Positions 1 to 10,433 of a DNA stretch of 64,000 nt are shown piece after piece; the stretch's first letter is position 1; each line of letters starts with the position of its first letter. Under the pieces are notes generated by a model, which was not told the origin of the DNA, did no database searches, and saw only the letters and a program-made list of their open reading frames with translations. Source of the stretch: Mallotus nudiflorus (lineage: Eukaryota > Streptophyta > Magnoliopsida > Malpighiales > Euphorbiaceae); the NCBI GenBank assembly GCA_947683625.1, contig CANTUR010000193.1, positions 372,001-436,000 of the forward strand, read 5' to 3'. The position numbers and the translations under genes were made by a program.

Positions 1-971
1 TAATCTATCCCAAGATTTAAGATGAAGAGAAATTCTATTCTAACACATAACCGACTCTTATAAGAGTTATAAATAAAGAGTGAATATTTGAGAATTTAAG
101 AGCTTTAATGAATGTTAAGATAGAAAATGATAATAAGCAAAAATGTCTAAACTTCCATTCAGCTCTAGAAGTATTTATATAGATAAAAATTAAAATATAT
201 AGCTATTGGAGGTTCAAATAATGTATCCAATGTCTATATTTTGAATCCAACATTTACAATATTGAATTATTGAAAGTAATGTTATCCAATTGTTATGCAC
301 GGGTTAAGATCGTGATTGGCTACTAGAGACGTTCAAATTTTCCCACACTTTCTTCATTGAAGTTATAGATATTTGACTTAGATTTTCATATAATTTTTAA
401 TCACCTTAACTAGACTTATGTAGCACAAGATGTTTCCAAAATACTAAGAGCCATGCAATCTAAAATGGTAGAATACTATTAGACAATTGTGTATGAGTTG
501 AAACCATGATTTTATATTGGTCAAGTTCGAATTTGCCTATACATTCTTCATAATAGTTGTAGATATTTGACTTAGATTCCTATATCATTTTGAATCATCT
601 CAATTGGACTTCTGTAGTTCAAGATATTTCTAAAATACTAAGAGTTGTGTAATCTAAAAGGGCAGCTGCATATGTTGACTTTGAATCAATATTTGCATAT
701 CCAAATGAACTTAGATTTTGACAAGTATTCTTAATTAAGAAAGCTAAAGATTTCTTATTCAAATATGAAGAAGATAAATTTCTCATTATAAAGCTCTAAG
801 GATGGCAAAAGCCTCTTTAAATCTCAGAGGTCGAATTAACCCAGGATCTTCGTACTTCATTTTAACTTCCAATAGAATCCTAACTTATACACACTTAAAC
901 AAAAAAATTAAATGTTCAAAATTAATTTTTTTAAGATAAAAAATCAATATTGATTATTTCTAAGGTCAACA
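1..971 (-). repeat. 3' LTR of S1 (partial) with an internal tandem duplication
   Basis: Bases 1-300 align with 9068-9370 and the end near 971 aligns with 9844, so this is the partner of the right LTR. It is about 190 bp longer over the aligned span. The segment at about 294-480 (from TATGCACGGGTTAAG) is repeated in diverged form at about 490-665, whereas the right LTR has it once. The LTR begins TGTTGACC (964-971 read on the minus strand), directly after the polypurine tract. A minus-strand TATA box (CTATATAAATAC) lies at about 172-184. Confidence 0.93.
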
Positions 972-987
972 ATCTCCCCTTTTTTGA
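972..987 (-). promoter_or_regulatory. Polypurine tract of S1
   Basis: Minus strand TCAAAAAAGGGGAGAT lies directly before the LTR start TGTTGACC. This is the expected plus-strand DNA priming site for this copia lineage and it fixes the LTR edge. Confidence 0.88.
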
Positions 988-2284
988 TTTTAACAAACTT
1001 ATTTTTAGTTTGATAAAAAATAATACAAAGTAAAGTATGTGATAATATTTATGATAATAATGGTACCAAATGAAATAAAATATATTTCTTTATTTCTCCC
1101 CCTATAAATATGGACATGATAAGAAATGTAAATTTATAGATTATTCCCCTTGACAAAAAAATAAAAATAAAAAAAACATAAAATATAGCAAGAGGGATAA
1201 AAACATGGCATTCTTATGAAAAATGTATTAAAATATAAAATATGATAATATGATCACTTAAATAAATATTAGGTAATATGAGGAAATAATTTCAAACTTA
1301 TATGTATATCATGCCACTTAAATGCATCACAAAAATAATACATATAACAATAATGTTGATGATAGATGAGCTTAACTATCACATGATCATATAGAGCTTA
1401 GCTAGCTAATAAATTATGTAGCACTTACCATAAAAAAATAAACACAAATTGTCCATAATATATTTTCCTCTTTTTGTACAAAGGAAAAAGGAAAAGAAAG
1501 AAATATAAGGGGAAATGAAACTAAATGGACCAAAATTCCTATAGGAACAAAGCAAAGATACACTAAACCTTTGTAAAAATATTCATGCCTTATCAAAGAT
1601 CAAAACAATTCCTATGAATAAATTATACAAGAATTATACATGTATAAATACAATAATAAAATATTATGCACATGTATAGTAACAAATAACAAACTCAAAA
1701 TATTTCTCCCCCTTTGTCAAAAACAAAAAGAAAAGAGATATATATAAAGGGAAATGAAAACAAAGATACACAAAATCTCTATAAAATCTATTTCATACAT
1801 AAACAAAGTAAGCACAACAAGGCCTTTTGTCACATATGATGTATGACAAAATTAGTCATACTTACAATGTTAATATATGAAAAAATTAGCCATACTTACA
1901 ATGTTAATATATGACAAAATTAGCCATACTTACAATGTTAATATGCATGCAAAAATTTAAAAAATATTCTCCCCCTATATCAAACAAAAATATAATATGT
2001 CACTAACATAAACACATTTTTTAAAAGAGTTTTAAAATTAAAAAAAGTACACATGTTAAAAAAAATTACCTAGGTACACATGCAAACTCAAATTATTTTT
2101 CCTTTTTTGAAAAAATCCAAAAGGGAATTTTAAAAAATAAACAAAATATATATTGACGACTACAAAAAAAATTTAAGATTAAAATCAAAATATTTATCAA
2201 TCAAAGTAATTAATAAGCACAACATGATTTCACATAAAAATAGTTCAACCATCAATTAAACATAAAATTAAGTTACACTAGAAC
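988..2284 (-). other. S1 3' non-coding region with multiple PPT-like tracts
   Basis: There is no coding potential in this AT-rich stretch between RNase H and the PPT. Further CTCCCCCT-type tracts (purine-rich on the minus strand) lie near 1096, 1145, 1706 and 1970, each beside an A/T run like the true PPT. A short repeat with the core GACAAAATTAGCCATACTTACAATG occurs about three times at 1843-1942 (given here as overlapping pieces GACAAAATTAG and CATACTTACAATG). Several PPT copies upstream of the 3' LTR are a known Sirevirus feature. Confidence 0.75.
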
Positions 2285-2645
2285 TATCAATCATGCCAAG
2301 TTCATGCTTAATGAGATTTACTCTCTCTTCATTGAAAGGTTTGGTGAAGATATTTGTAAGTTGATTATTTGTATCAACAAATTTAAGTGAGATATTACCA
2401 ATTTGAATATGATCAAGCAAGAAATGATGTCTAATTTTTATATGCTTAGTTCTAGAATGTTGAATGAGATTTTTACTAAGGTTGATAACACTTGTATTGT
2501 CACATTTGATTGGAATGTGATCAAGTTTTACACCATAGTCTAATAATTGTTGTTTTTTCCATAAAACTTGTGAACAACAAAGACTTGTTGCAATATATTC
2601 AGCTTTAGTAATGGATAAGGCAATTGAAACTTGTTTCTTGCTAAA
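2285..2645 (-). pseudogene. S1 RNase H / pol C-terminus remnant
   Basis: Minus-strand translation gives the usual copia RNase H end: a SWFSKKQVSIA-like segment, then TKHIKIRHHFLLDHI, FVDTNNQLTNIFTKP and a KHELGM terminus. In an active element it would degrade the RNA of the RNA/DNA hybrid during reverse transcription. It continues from the RT frame at 2646, interrupted by stops (for example TAA near 2648). The same C-terminal block is present in S2 and S3. Confidence 0.85.
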
Positions 2646-3990
2646 CTAAGAAACTAAACATTCTCCTAAAGATTGACAAATTCTGGAAGTGCTTTTTCTA
2701 TCTAGTAAACTACCGGCAAAGTATGCATCAAAATAACTAATCAAGTTAAAGGATGAACTCTTAGGATACCAAAGTCCTAAATGCATTGTACCATGAAGAT
2801 ATTTGAAAATTCTTTTGATTGCATTCAAATAAAATCTATTACATAAGCAAGTAGCAAACATAATATCAGGTTTACTAGTAGTTAAATAAAAAAAGGATCC
2901 GCTCATACCTCTAAATCGCTTTTCATCAACTGGGTTGCCATTCTCATCTATATTAAGTTTGTTTATGGTGCTTATTTGAGTTTTACTTATATTAGCTCCA
3001 TCCATGCCAAACTTCTTGAGAACGTCTTTTGCATACTTGGTTTGATTAATGAAAATCCCATTTTTGTTGCTTGATTTGTAGTCCAAGAAGAATTTGAATT
3101 CACCCATCATACTTATCTCAAGTTCTTCTTGCATTAAATTTGAGAATTCATCACAAAAGTAATGGTTAGTAGCACTGAATATAATGTCATCAATATATAT
3201 TTGAACAATTAATAAATCATGCTTGGATTTCTTTATGAAAAGAGTTTTATCAACTTTTCCTTTAAAGAAACCTTTCTCTAATAAGAAGTTGCTGAATCTT
3301 TCACATCAAGTTCTAGGAGCTTGTTTCAATCCATATAATGCTTTGGAAAGTTTAAATACATGATTTGGAAAATCAAAGATTTTAAAACCTGGAGGTTGTT
3401 CAGCATACACCTCTTCTTCAATAAAAAGATTTAAAAATGCACTTTTAACATCCATTTGATAAAGTTTGAAATCCATGAATGATGCAAATGCTAGTAGCAT
3501 TCTAATAGCTTCTAACCTTGCAATGGGGGCATAAGTTTCATCATAATCAATGCCTTCCTCTTAATTATAACCTTTAGCTACTAGTCTAGCTTTATTCCTA
3601 GTTATAACACCTTGTTCATTCATCTTATTTCTAAATACCCATTTGGCACTTATAATAGGATGATGTTTTAGTCTAGGAACTAAGGTCCAAACCTTGTTTC
3701 TCTCAAATTGATTTAACTCTTCTTGCATAGTAAGGACCTAAAATTCATCACACAAAGCATCATTAATATTTTTGGGTTCAATTTGAGAAATGAAGGATAA
3801 ATTAACAATAGACTTTAATTAAGATCTAGTAGTTACCCATTTTATAGTGTCACCTATAATGAGGTCTTAAGGATGAGCTTTCTTGAATTTTTAATCCTTT
3901 TGACGTTTATCCTTTAAGGTAGGTTAAGACGTTTCCTTATTGTCCTCCTTGCTTAGACCTTTACGTTTGAAAGGCTTACTAGCATTTTCT
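2646..3990 (-). pseudogene. S1 reverse transcriptase (RVT_2) pseudogene
   Basis: Copia reverse transcriptase in pieces on the minus strand. Recognisable blocks, N- to C-terminal: KWVFRNKMNEQG near 3640, DYDETYAPIARLEAIRM near 3530, MDVKSAFLNLFIEEEVY and ALYGLKQAPRT (3306-3480), the catalytic box YIDDIIF near 3190-3210 (intact aspartates), then FKFFLDYKSS...FGMDGA and RIFKYLHGTMHLGLWYPKS up to 2646. At least three stops break the frame. One, near 3560, falls where the family has a glutamine (CAA to TAA). At 3306 an arginine-type codon has become TGA. Confidence 0.92.
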
Positions 3991-3992
3991 TC

Positions 3993-4341
3993 TTAAGTTT
4001 CCATAATCTTATAATAACCTACAAGATCATCAACACTATAAATATCTTTTATAAGATTAAGTGAGTTTGATTCATCAAAGACAACATGCATTGACTCTTT
4101 AACTACTAGAGTTCTCTTATTAAAAACTCTATATGCTTTACTAAAAATAGAATAGCCTAGGAAAATTCCATCATCGGCTTTGGAATCAAATTTTCCAAGA
4201 TTATCCTTGGTGTTGAATATAAAGCACTTATATCCAAATACTCTTAGATATGAGATTTTAGGTTTTCTATTATTCCATAGTTCATAAGAAGTTTTATTCA
4301 AAATTGGTCTTTTGAAAACTCTATTTGAAATATAGCAAGAC
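3993..4341 (-). pseudogene. S1 integrase C-terminal part, left of the nested solo LTR
   Basis: The minus-strand frame contains KTSYELWNNRKP, ISYLRVFGYKCFI, KFDSKADDGIFLGYS and YRVFNKRT, the copia integrase C-terminal region with the GKFDxKxDxGIFLGYS signature. The frame runs artificially into the inserted LTR, so its first 17 or so codons (4342-4394) belong to the LTR and not to integrase. The upstream part resumes at 5838 on the other side of the insertion. Confidence 0.9.
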
Positions 4342-5837
4342 TGTTGGGTTTCGTGATTCAAAAATGTAGCAAAAATTAAAACTTTTAACCACAAACACTA
4401 ACTCGGTTCCAAGTAATTCGATTAATTGATTTAAAAACTAAGGTTTTCAAATGTTACCACAAACGTAGAAGAGGCAAGACTGTTGGAAGGTAGAGAGGAG
4501 GTTCACTCTAGTGACACCTTACCTCGAGCTTTTGATTTTGGTAGTTCGGATTAAGACGTCTCCAAAAGAATTCATCCTCCACAAGTATCCACAAAAATAG
4601 CCTTTGATTAAAATGAAAAATTTGTGTGCTAGCACTTCTCTTGATTTCTCATAAATCAAGAATAAAAACACTATGTGTTTTAGTTTTTCTAAGAGGAGAA
4701 AAATGAATTTTGGTGGCTGATAATTGAGTTAGTGAAACCCTAGAGAATATAATATATTTATTTACCTCTAATTAGGATTTCACTTACCAAAACAACTTTT
4801 GGTAATTTCTCAATTATTATTATTCTGATTTTATTTAAAATTAAAACAGATATAATATCCCATTTATTTAGGATAACCTTTACCTCAAATAAATAAATAA
4901 ACTATTTATTTATTTCCACAGCGCATATTTGGGCTTCTCAAACCCATATCCGTTTTTGGGCTTATTCTAAGTGTGTGACTCTGTAGGTTCACATGACATT
5001 GGTAGTGGACCTTAATTCTCTATTTAGGCCTACAAGTCATTATAATTACCCAAGTCATGTAAAGTCAATAATCCGACATAACCTAATTTATAATAAATAT
5101 TGTAATCCCTTTGTCACGTAATATTTTGATTGAATATAAGGCATAGTTTCTGTCATCCTTATATAATTCAATCATATTTTTTCTTAACTCTAAGTAGATT
5201 GAGAATGATAACTCTTTTTTAATTCACTTTAGCATGGCCATGCATTTTCCTCAGTCTATCTTATCAAGGGGCCCCTAGATATCTTACTCAGATTAAATAA
5301 GGGATAAATTTCTTCTCAATCACTCACATTCCTCATGTAACTCATTTCATATCCAACAACAATCTATTTAATCATCCTGTTAAAGACAATGTTAGATTGT
5401 GTCAAAATATATAATAGTTATGTAGAAATCCATGATGATTTCAATATCAAAGGACTAAATCAATATTATTATGATGAGAATTACTTATGAAAATTATCTT
5501 TGTAGTATTCTCATGATGGGTCAATCCAGTAAATTATTTCCCAAATAAGTACCTATGAGTTGACTTAATATCTTATATTCATGATTAGTAAAACATAATC
5601 ATCAATCAAAATCATACTAGCCATAACATATTATTATGACTAGGAATAATTTGAATAGAACTCATATTTAATCTAAGGGTTTTATTATCAAGTCACATAC
5701 TTGATGACTGTAGTAAGAATTGACTATTCAAGTAATTATCATAACACAAAATGATAATGAAAAATTCCTCTTTATTAAATAAAATGATAAAGTCAAAACA
5801 TGGTTATACATGATTGACCTAGTGCATATCATTAACA
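4342..5837 (-). mobile_element. Solo LTR of copia family C, nested in S1 integrase
   Basis: The reverse complement starts TGTTAATGATATGCAC and ends GAAACCCAACA. It aligns along its length with the 5' LTR of element C (42022-43440). It is flanked by a perfect 5-bp duplication AAGAC at 4337-4341 and 5838-5842. No internal domain is left, so it is a solo LTR formed by recombination between two LTRs. If the LTR and one duplication are ignored, the integrase frame reads across the site. It therefore inserted after S1. Confidence 0.96.
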
Positions 5838-6430
5838 AAGACGTGTTAACAACTTTCACCCAAAAGGATAGAGGCGAATTATACTCATGAAGCAATATTC
5901 TAGCCATTTCCATAAGAGTTCTATTTTTCCTTTCAACTACCCCATTTTGTTGAGGAGTTATCGGAGAAGAGAATGTATATGAAATACCATTTTCATCATA
6001 AGAGGTTTTAAGAAATTCATTTTCAAACTTGGTTCTATGATCACTTCTAATAGAAGAAATACAAAAACCTTTTTTCTTTCTGAACTCTTTTTGAAAACTT
6101 TTCAAAATCTTTAAATTCATCATTCTTATGAGTAAGGAAACATACCCAAGTAAATCTAAAGTAATCATCAATCAATACATATGCATAGCGCATATCAACA
6201 AGACTAGCAACTCTAGTTGGTCCAAACAAATCCATATGTATAAGTTAAAGTGGCCTAGAAATGGAAACTACATTTTTTAGCTTAAATGAGGACTTAGATT
6301 TTTTCCCTTTTGGCATGCATCACAAGGTTTATTCTTAGTGAATTCAAGCTTAGGTAAAGCAATAACAAGTTCGTGTTTACAAAGATCATTCAATAGGTCA
6401 AAATTTGCATGTCCTAACCTTTTATGCCAT
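5838..6430 (-). pseudogene. S1 integrase catalytic core pseudogene
   Basis: Minus-strand blocks: MDLFGPTRVASL with the first catalytic Asp (about 6235-6200), YVLIDDYFRFTWV, IRSDHRTKFENEF with the second Asp (near 6030), and QQNGVVERKNRTLMEMAR with the catalytic Glu (near 5930). All three DDE residues are present. A frameshift lies near 6055-6080 around an A-run between the first and second blocks. The frame is then cut at 5837 by the solo LTR. A stop also interrupts 6240-6430, between GAG-pre-integrase and the core. Confidence 0.9.
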
Positions 6431-6890
6431 TAACATGTGTCATAGGAAATTAACATGAAGCATTTAATATCTTTGTTATCAATCTTATTCAAATCAATAA
6501 CATAAATTACTTTGTTTTCATTAAGATTACTAACAAAGCAATTCTTAGGATAAAAAGTGACCTTATTTCCCGTATCACATAATTTACTTATACTAAGCAA
6601 GTTATGTTTATGACCATCAACAAGCAAAATATAATGTATAATTAAGGATTAAGGATTACCAATTTCTCCAATCCTAATAATTTTTCCTTTTGCATTGTCC
6701 TTAAAAGTAATGTGTCCTCCATCCTTAGCATCAAGATTGTTGAATTGCTCCTTGTCTCCTATTATATGCCTTAAGCATCCACTATCAAGATACCATTTGC
6801 TTTTTTATCTTATGGATTTCAAGTACACCTATACAAGACAATTTAAGCATTCTTTTGAACCCAAACCTTTTTTGGTCTAGGTTTGTTAGT
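6430..6890 (-). pseudogene. S1 protease and GAG-pre-integrase remnant
   Basis: The minus strand encodes GHKHNLLSISKLCDTGNK and FYPKNCFVSNLNENKVIYV (GAG-pre-integrase type). Upstream of it, DGGHITFKDNAKGKIIRIGE and a WYLDSGC-like block near 6790-6800 mark the aspartic protease around its DSG active site. The protease matures Gag-Pol in the particle. Stops separate the pieces. Confidence 0.82.
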
Positions 6891-8710
6891 TTTAAGATAG
6901 TCCATAAAAAGTAAGTTCATGTGCAGTCTTCTATAGAAGCACATATAATTGGTATGTCCCTTGATCATGCAATATGAGAATTCAAAATTTGTAAACGTAT
7001 TTCTCCAAGGAGGATATGCATTCTTAATTTATGAACCATGCCTTTATTGATATTGTGGTGTGTGTCTCCTAAAGTTTTTTTGAGTCATAGTGTGAGACAT
7101 GCATTGGCAATGACAATGTATATTTTGATAGGTTTGTGCAATATGTCTATATGCATTATGTTATGCAACATGCTTATGAGTATTATGTCTAGTGTATATG
7201 TAAGCATGTTTAGGTTGTGTTTTCCTAGCATGATGCTTACTTCTTCATGTCATATAAGGTTAAGTCTTATAAGACTTTCCTTGAGTGTTTGACACATGAG
7301 ATCTTTTAGCTTTAAAAGCTTGAGTCTCATTTTGTTTTGAGGTAGAAGGAGCAGAATTATTTAAGGCTTTAACAAAATTAATATGAGATGAAGATAACGA
7401 AGCTATTCCATTAGTATATCCAATTCCATTAGTATATCTAATTCTATGTATATCTCCATAGAATTTTTGAGAGTCAAGAATATTATTCAAATATTCTTTT
7501 CCCTTCATGAGTTTCTTAATGGAAATTTTCAAATTTAATACTTCTTTAGAAAGCTTTTGATTTTCATCATTTGCTTACTTAAGTTGATCTTCCAAGGAAT
7601 TTGAAGTTTTTAAATCATTAGACAATTTATTATTTAATTTAATTAGATTAGAAAATTCATATTTCAATTTTTAGAATTCCTTGGTTAGGCTAGATGACTC
7701 ATGCTTATAATGCTTCTTCTTAGATAATAAGTTTTGCATTTAAGCAAGTGTTTCCTTACCATAGAACTTTCAATATCATCATCATCATCATTATATTCAC
7801 CATCATCATCACAATAATTATCATTATAGGAAGAATTAGACATAGATAGTACCTCTTTTTCTCTTTCAAGAGCCATGAAATAAAAGTTGGATACTTCTCA
7901 TTGTTCCTCTTCCATTTCTGATTCGAAGGAGTCATCCCAAGTTGCCTGATAAGCCCTCCTTTTCTCTTTTGTTCCTTTACTCTTGTTTTTGAGTTTGGGA
8001 CACTCACTTTGGACGTGAACTAGTTTCTTGAATTTATAGCAAGTAATATCTTTAGTTTTCTTTTTACCTTCTCCTTCATACTTATTATTGAAGTCTCTTA
8101 TTTTTTTTATGAATGTTTCTTTTTCAAGAACTTCTTGAAGTTTCTAGTGAGCATGGTAATTTCATCATCTTTTTTTCACTAGAACCTTCAACTTTTTTTT
8201 CTTCACTATCATTTTATGAAGCTTTCAAGGTGATGATCTTCTTCTTCTCTTCCTTTTTTGCTTTCTCTTTACCTCTTTGCTTAATTGTTAGCTCATATGT
8301 TAAGAGCTTTTCGATAAGCACCTCGGTAAAGATAGTTGAGAGGTCTTGAGCTTTCTTAATTAAAGTAACCAAGATTCCCAATCCTTCTTAGGTAGGTTTC
8401 TTAGAATCTTATTGTTTACTTCTTCCTTGGAGAAATGCTTTCTAAGTTTTTTGAGGGTAGTGATAAGAGCATTGAGTCAATTTATCATCTTTGTGATTAA
8501 CTCATGAGACTTCATCTTGAAAAGTTTGTATTCATACATGTGAAGTTAAACTGTCTTGCTTCTAACTTGTATATTGCCTTTATAATGATTTTCCAAGGTC
8601 TTTCACAATGAGGATAGTCACTACCATCGAAGAATGGTCTAAGTGAAGAAATATTTTGTGATTCACTCTTTATGATATTGTATTCTAACAATAAAGTTCC
8701 TAGAATTCAA
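6891..8710 (-). pseudogene. S1 gag pseudogene
   Basis: Degraded nucleocapsid gene. N-terminal FFDGSDYP lies near 8625, a Sirevirus-type gag start also seen at 22300 in S2. Then comes the retrotransposon gag core (KLRKHFSKEEVNNKILRNLP near 8430), a first zinc-knuckle remnant with SECPKLK near 8000, an acidic stretch DDDGEYNDDDDDIE (7760-7815), and SLSSSHINFVKALNNS near 7380. A second knuckle at about 6940-7000 keeps C-x4-H-x4-C but has lost its first Cys. The segment between 8500 and 8640 appears shortened compared with S2. Many stops are present. Confidence 0.85.
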
Positions 8711-8722
8711 GCTCTGATACCA
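8711..8722 (-). promoter_or_regulatory. Primer-binding site of S1
   Basis: The minus strand reads TGGTATCAGAGC, the standard copia primer-binding site complementary to the 3' end of initiator methionine tRNA. It lies two bases inside the 5' LTR and fixes the element's orientation. Confidence 0.93.
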
Positions 8723-8724
8723 AT

Positions 8725-9844
8725 TAAAAACCCCTAAATAGGGGGGGGTGAATAGGGCTATTAAATAAGAATCAAAATTAAGAAAATAATTCTTTGCAAG
8801 AATTGAAAGAATGTTAAGAAGGAAGAATAAAGTACATTATTTAAGGAGTTCGAATTTAACAATAATTCTACATCTCCACCTAACCTACCCTTAAGTTAGA
8901 ATTTTCAATCATGCATAATCTTATTCACAAGACTAAGAGTTTTATGGTGCACTCTTACAACCTTACAACATAAGTTTTTAAGGCTCACTCAAAAAACTAA
9001 ATCCCAAATGTTTCAATGGAAAACACTTAAACCAATTCCTTTAGAAATAAATCTCACTTCTCTACTAATCTATCCTAGGATTTAAGATAAAGATAAATTC
9101 TATTTCTAACACATAACCAACTCTCATAAAATTTATAAATAAAGAGTGAATATTTGAGAATTTGAGAGCTTTAATGAATGTTAAGATAGAGAATGATAAT
9201 AAGCAAAAATATCTTAATTTGTATTCAGCTCTAGAGGTGTTTATATAGATAAAAACTAAAACATATAGTTATTGGAGGTGCAAATAATGTGTTCAATGTC
9301 TATATTTTGAATCCAAAATTTATAATTTTGAATTATTGAAAGTAACATTATTATACTACTATGCATGGGTTGAAACTATGATTGGCTACTAGAGACATTC
9401 GAATTTTCCTATACTTTCTTCATTAAAGTTATAGATATTTGACTTAGCTTTTTATATCATTTTGAATCACATTAATTGGACTTCTTTAGCTCAAGATATT
9501 TCTAAAATCCTAAGAGCTATATAATCTAAAATGGCAGTTGTATATGTTAACTTTGACTCAATATTTACCTATATAAATGAACTTTGATTTTGACAAGTAT
9601 GCTTAATTCAGAAAGTTTAAGATGTCTACTTCAAATGTGAAGAAGATAACTTTCTCATTATAAAGCTCTAATGATGTCAAAATCCTCCTTGAATCTTAGA
9701 GGTCAAATTAGCCCAAGATATTCATACTTTATTTTAACTTCTAATAGATTCCTAACTTATACATACTTAAAAAAACAAATTAAATGCTCAAAATTAAGTT
9801 TTTTTAAGATAAAAAATTAAGATTGATTGTTTCTAAGGTTAATA
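8725..9844 (-). repeat. 5' LTR of S1
   Basis: This 1120-bp LTR pairs with 1-971. On the minus strand it begins TATTAACC (mutated from TGTTGACC) and ends near GGGGTTTTTA just before the primer-binding site. A TATA box (CTATATAAAC) lies on the minus strand at 9239-9248. A run of eight G (about 8741-8748) sits near the inner end, where other Sirevirus LTRs here have similar GGGGGTGAATA runs. Confidence 0.93.
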
Positions 9845-10433
9845 GCACTGGTGTTATTTCTCTTTCGAATCTTTTTTATGTTAGGTGTTTTGATAAAAGT
9901 ATAGTTTGACATTTAAGTTTTGGTTTTGTTATGTATATGGATAGTGTGTCTAGAAAAAAAAGTGCATTGTGTGGGGGGATCGTATGTCACTCATCTAGCT
10001 AAGAGGTTTGGGTCTTTTTTATGCACTTATTGGGTTGACACAAGTCTGTATTATGCTTCCCTACAACCTTACTATTATGAGAAAAATAAAATTGATAAGA
10101 ATATGGGATGGCTGATATATGTTGATCAATTATAGCAAGGATGCTTCCATATGTGCTACACACTCTTCTCCACCATTTGCACTGCTACCTCCATCGGGTC
10201 CTTCCTCCTATGTACCTCCAATTTATTCTACTTCACATATTGAGGATACCCTTCGCTACCACACTGACATACTCAATTGGGTGAGTGTTGGCACTGCCAA
10301 CATCTATCAATTTCATGGTATTCTCATGCCTCCTCAACTAATTTATCCAACCCCTTCCTCCGCCACTACAACTGAGGAGCTTTATGATGATACCCATATC
10401 GATAAAGCTATAGATGGCACTACGGGTGACTAA
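9845..10433 (+). pseudogene. Env-like or accessory ORF remnant of gypsy element A
   Basis: Two plus-strand frames (9920-10135 and 10119-10433) look like one broken protein. The first has GGSYVTHLAKRFGSF and WVDTSLYYASLQPYYYE. The second has a proline/serine-rich stretch and HIEDTLRYHTDILNW. The position just before a long non-coding 3' region and an LTR is that of the extra 3' ORF of Athila/Tat-type gypsy elements. The family assignment is by position and general resemblance only. Confidence 0.45.

Larger units (their letters stand above)
1..9844 (-). mobile_element. S1: Sirevirus-like Ty1/copia retrotransposon, 3' LTR partly outside window
   Basis: Read on the minus strand the order is 5' LTR (8725-9844), primer-binding site, gag, protease, integrase, RT, RNase H, a non-coding tail with several polypurine tracts, and 3' LTR (1-971, continuing off the window). 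Integrase before RT is the copia order. The gag ends in an aspartate-rich stretch and the 3' tail has repeated AAAAGGGGGAGA-like tracts, both features of the Sirevirus lineage. No env-like ORF is visible, unlike S2 and S3. Stops and frameshifts throughout show it is inactive. The base pairs next to the 5' LTR (GCACT, 9845-9849) would be the target duplication, but the partner lies outside the window. Confidence 0.93.

Noticed and set aside
7038..7292. 84-codon plus frame
   Set aside because: Antisense of the S1 gag linker; no homology.
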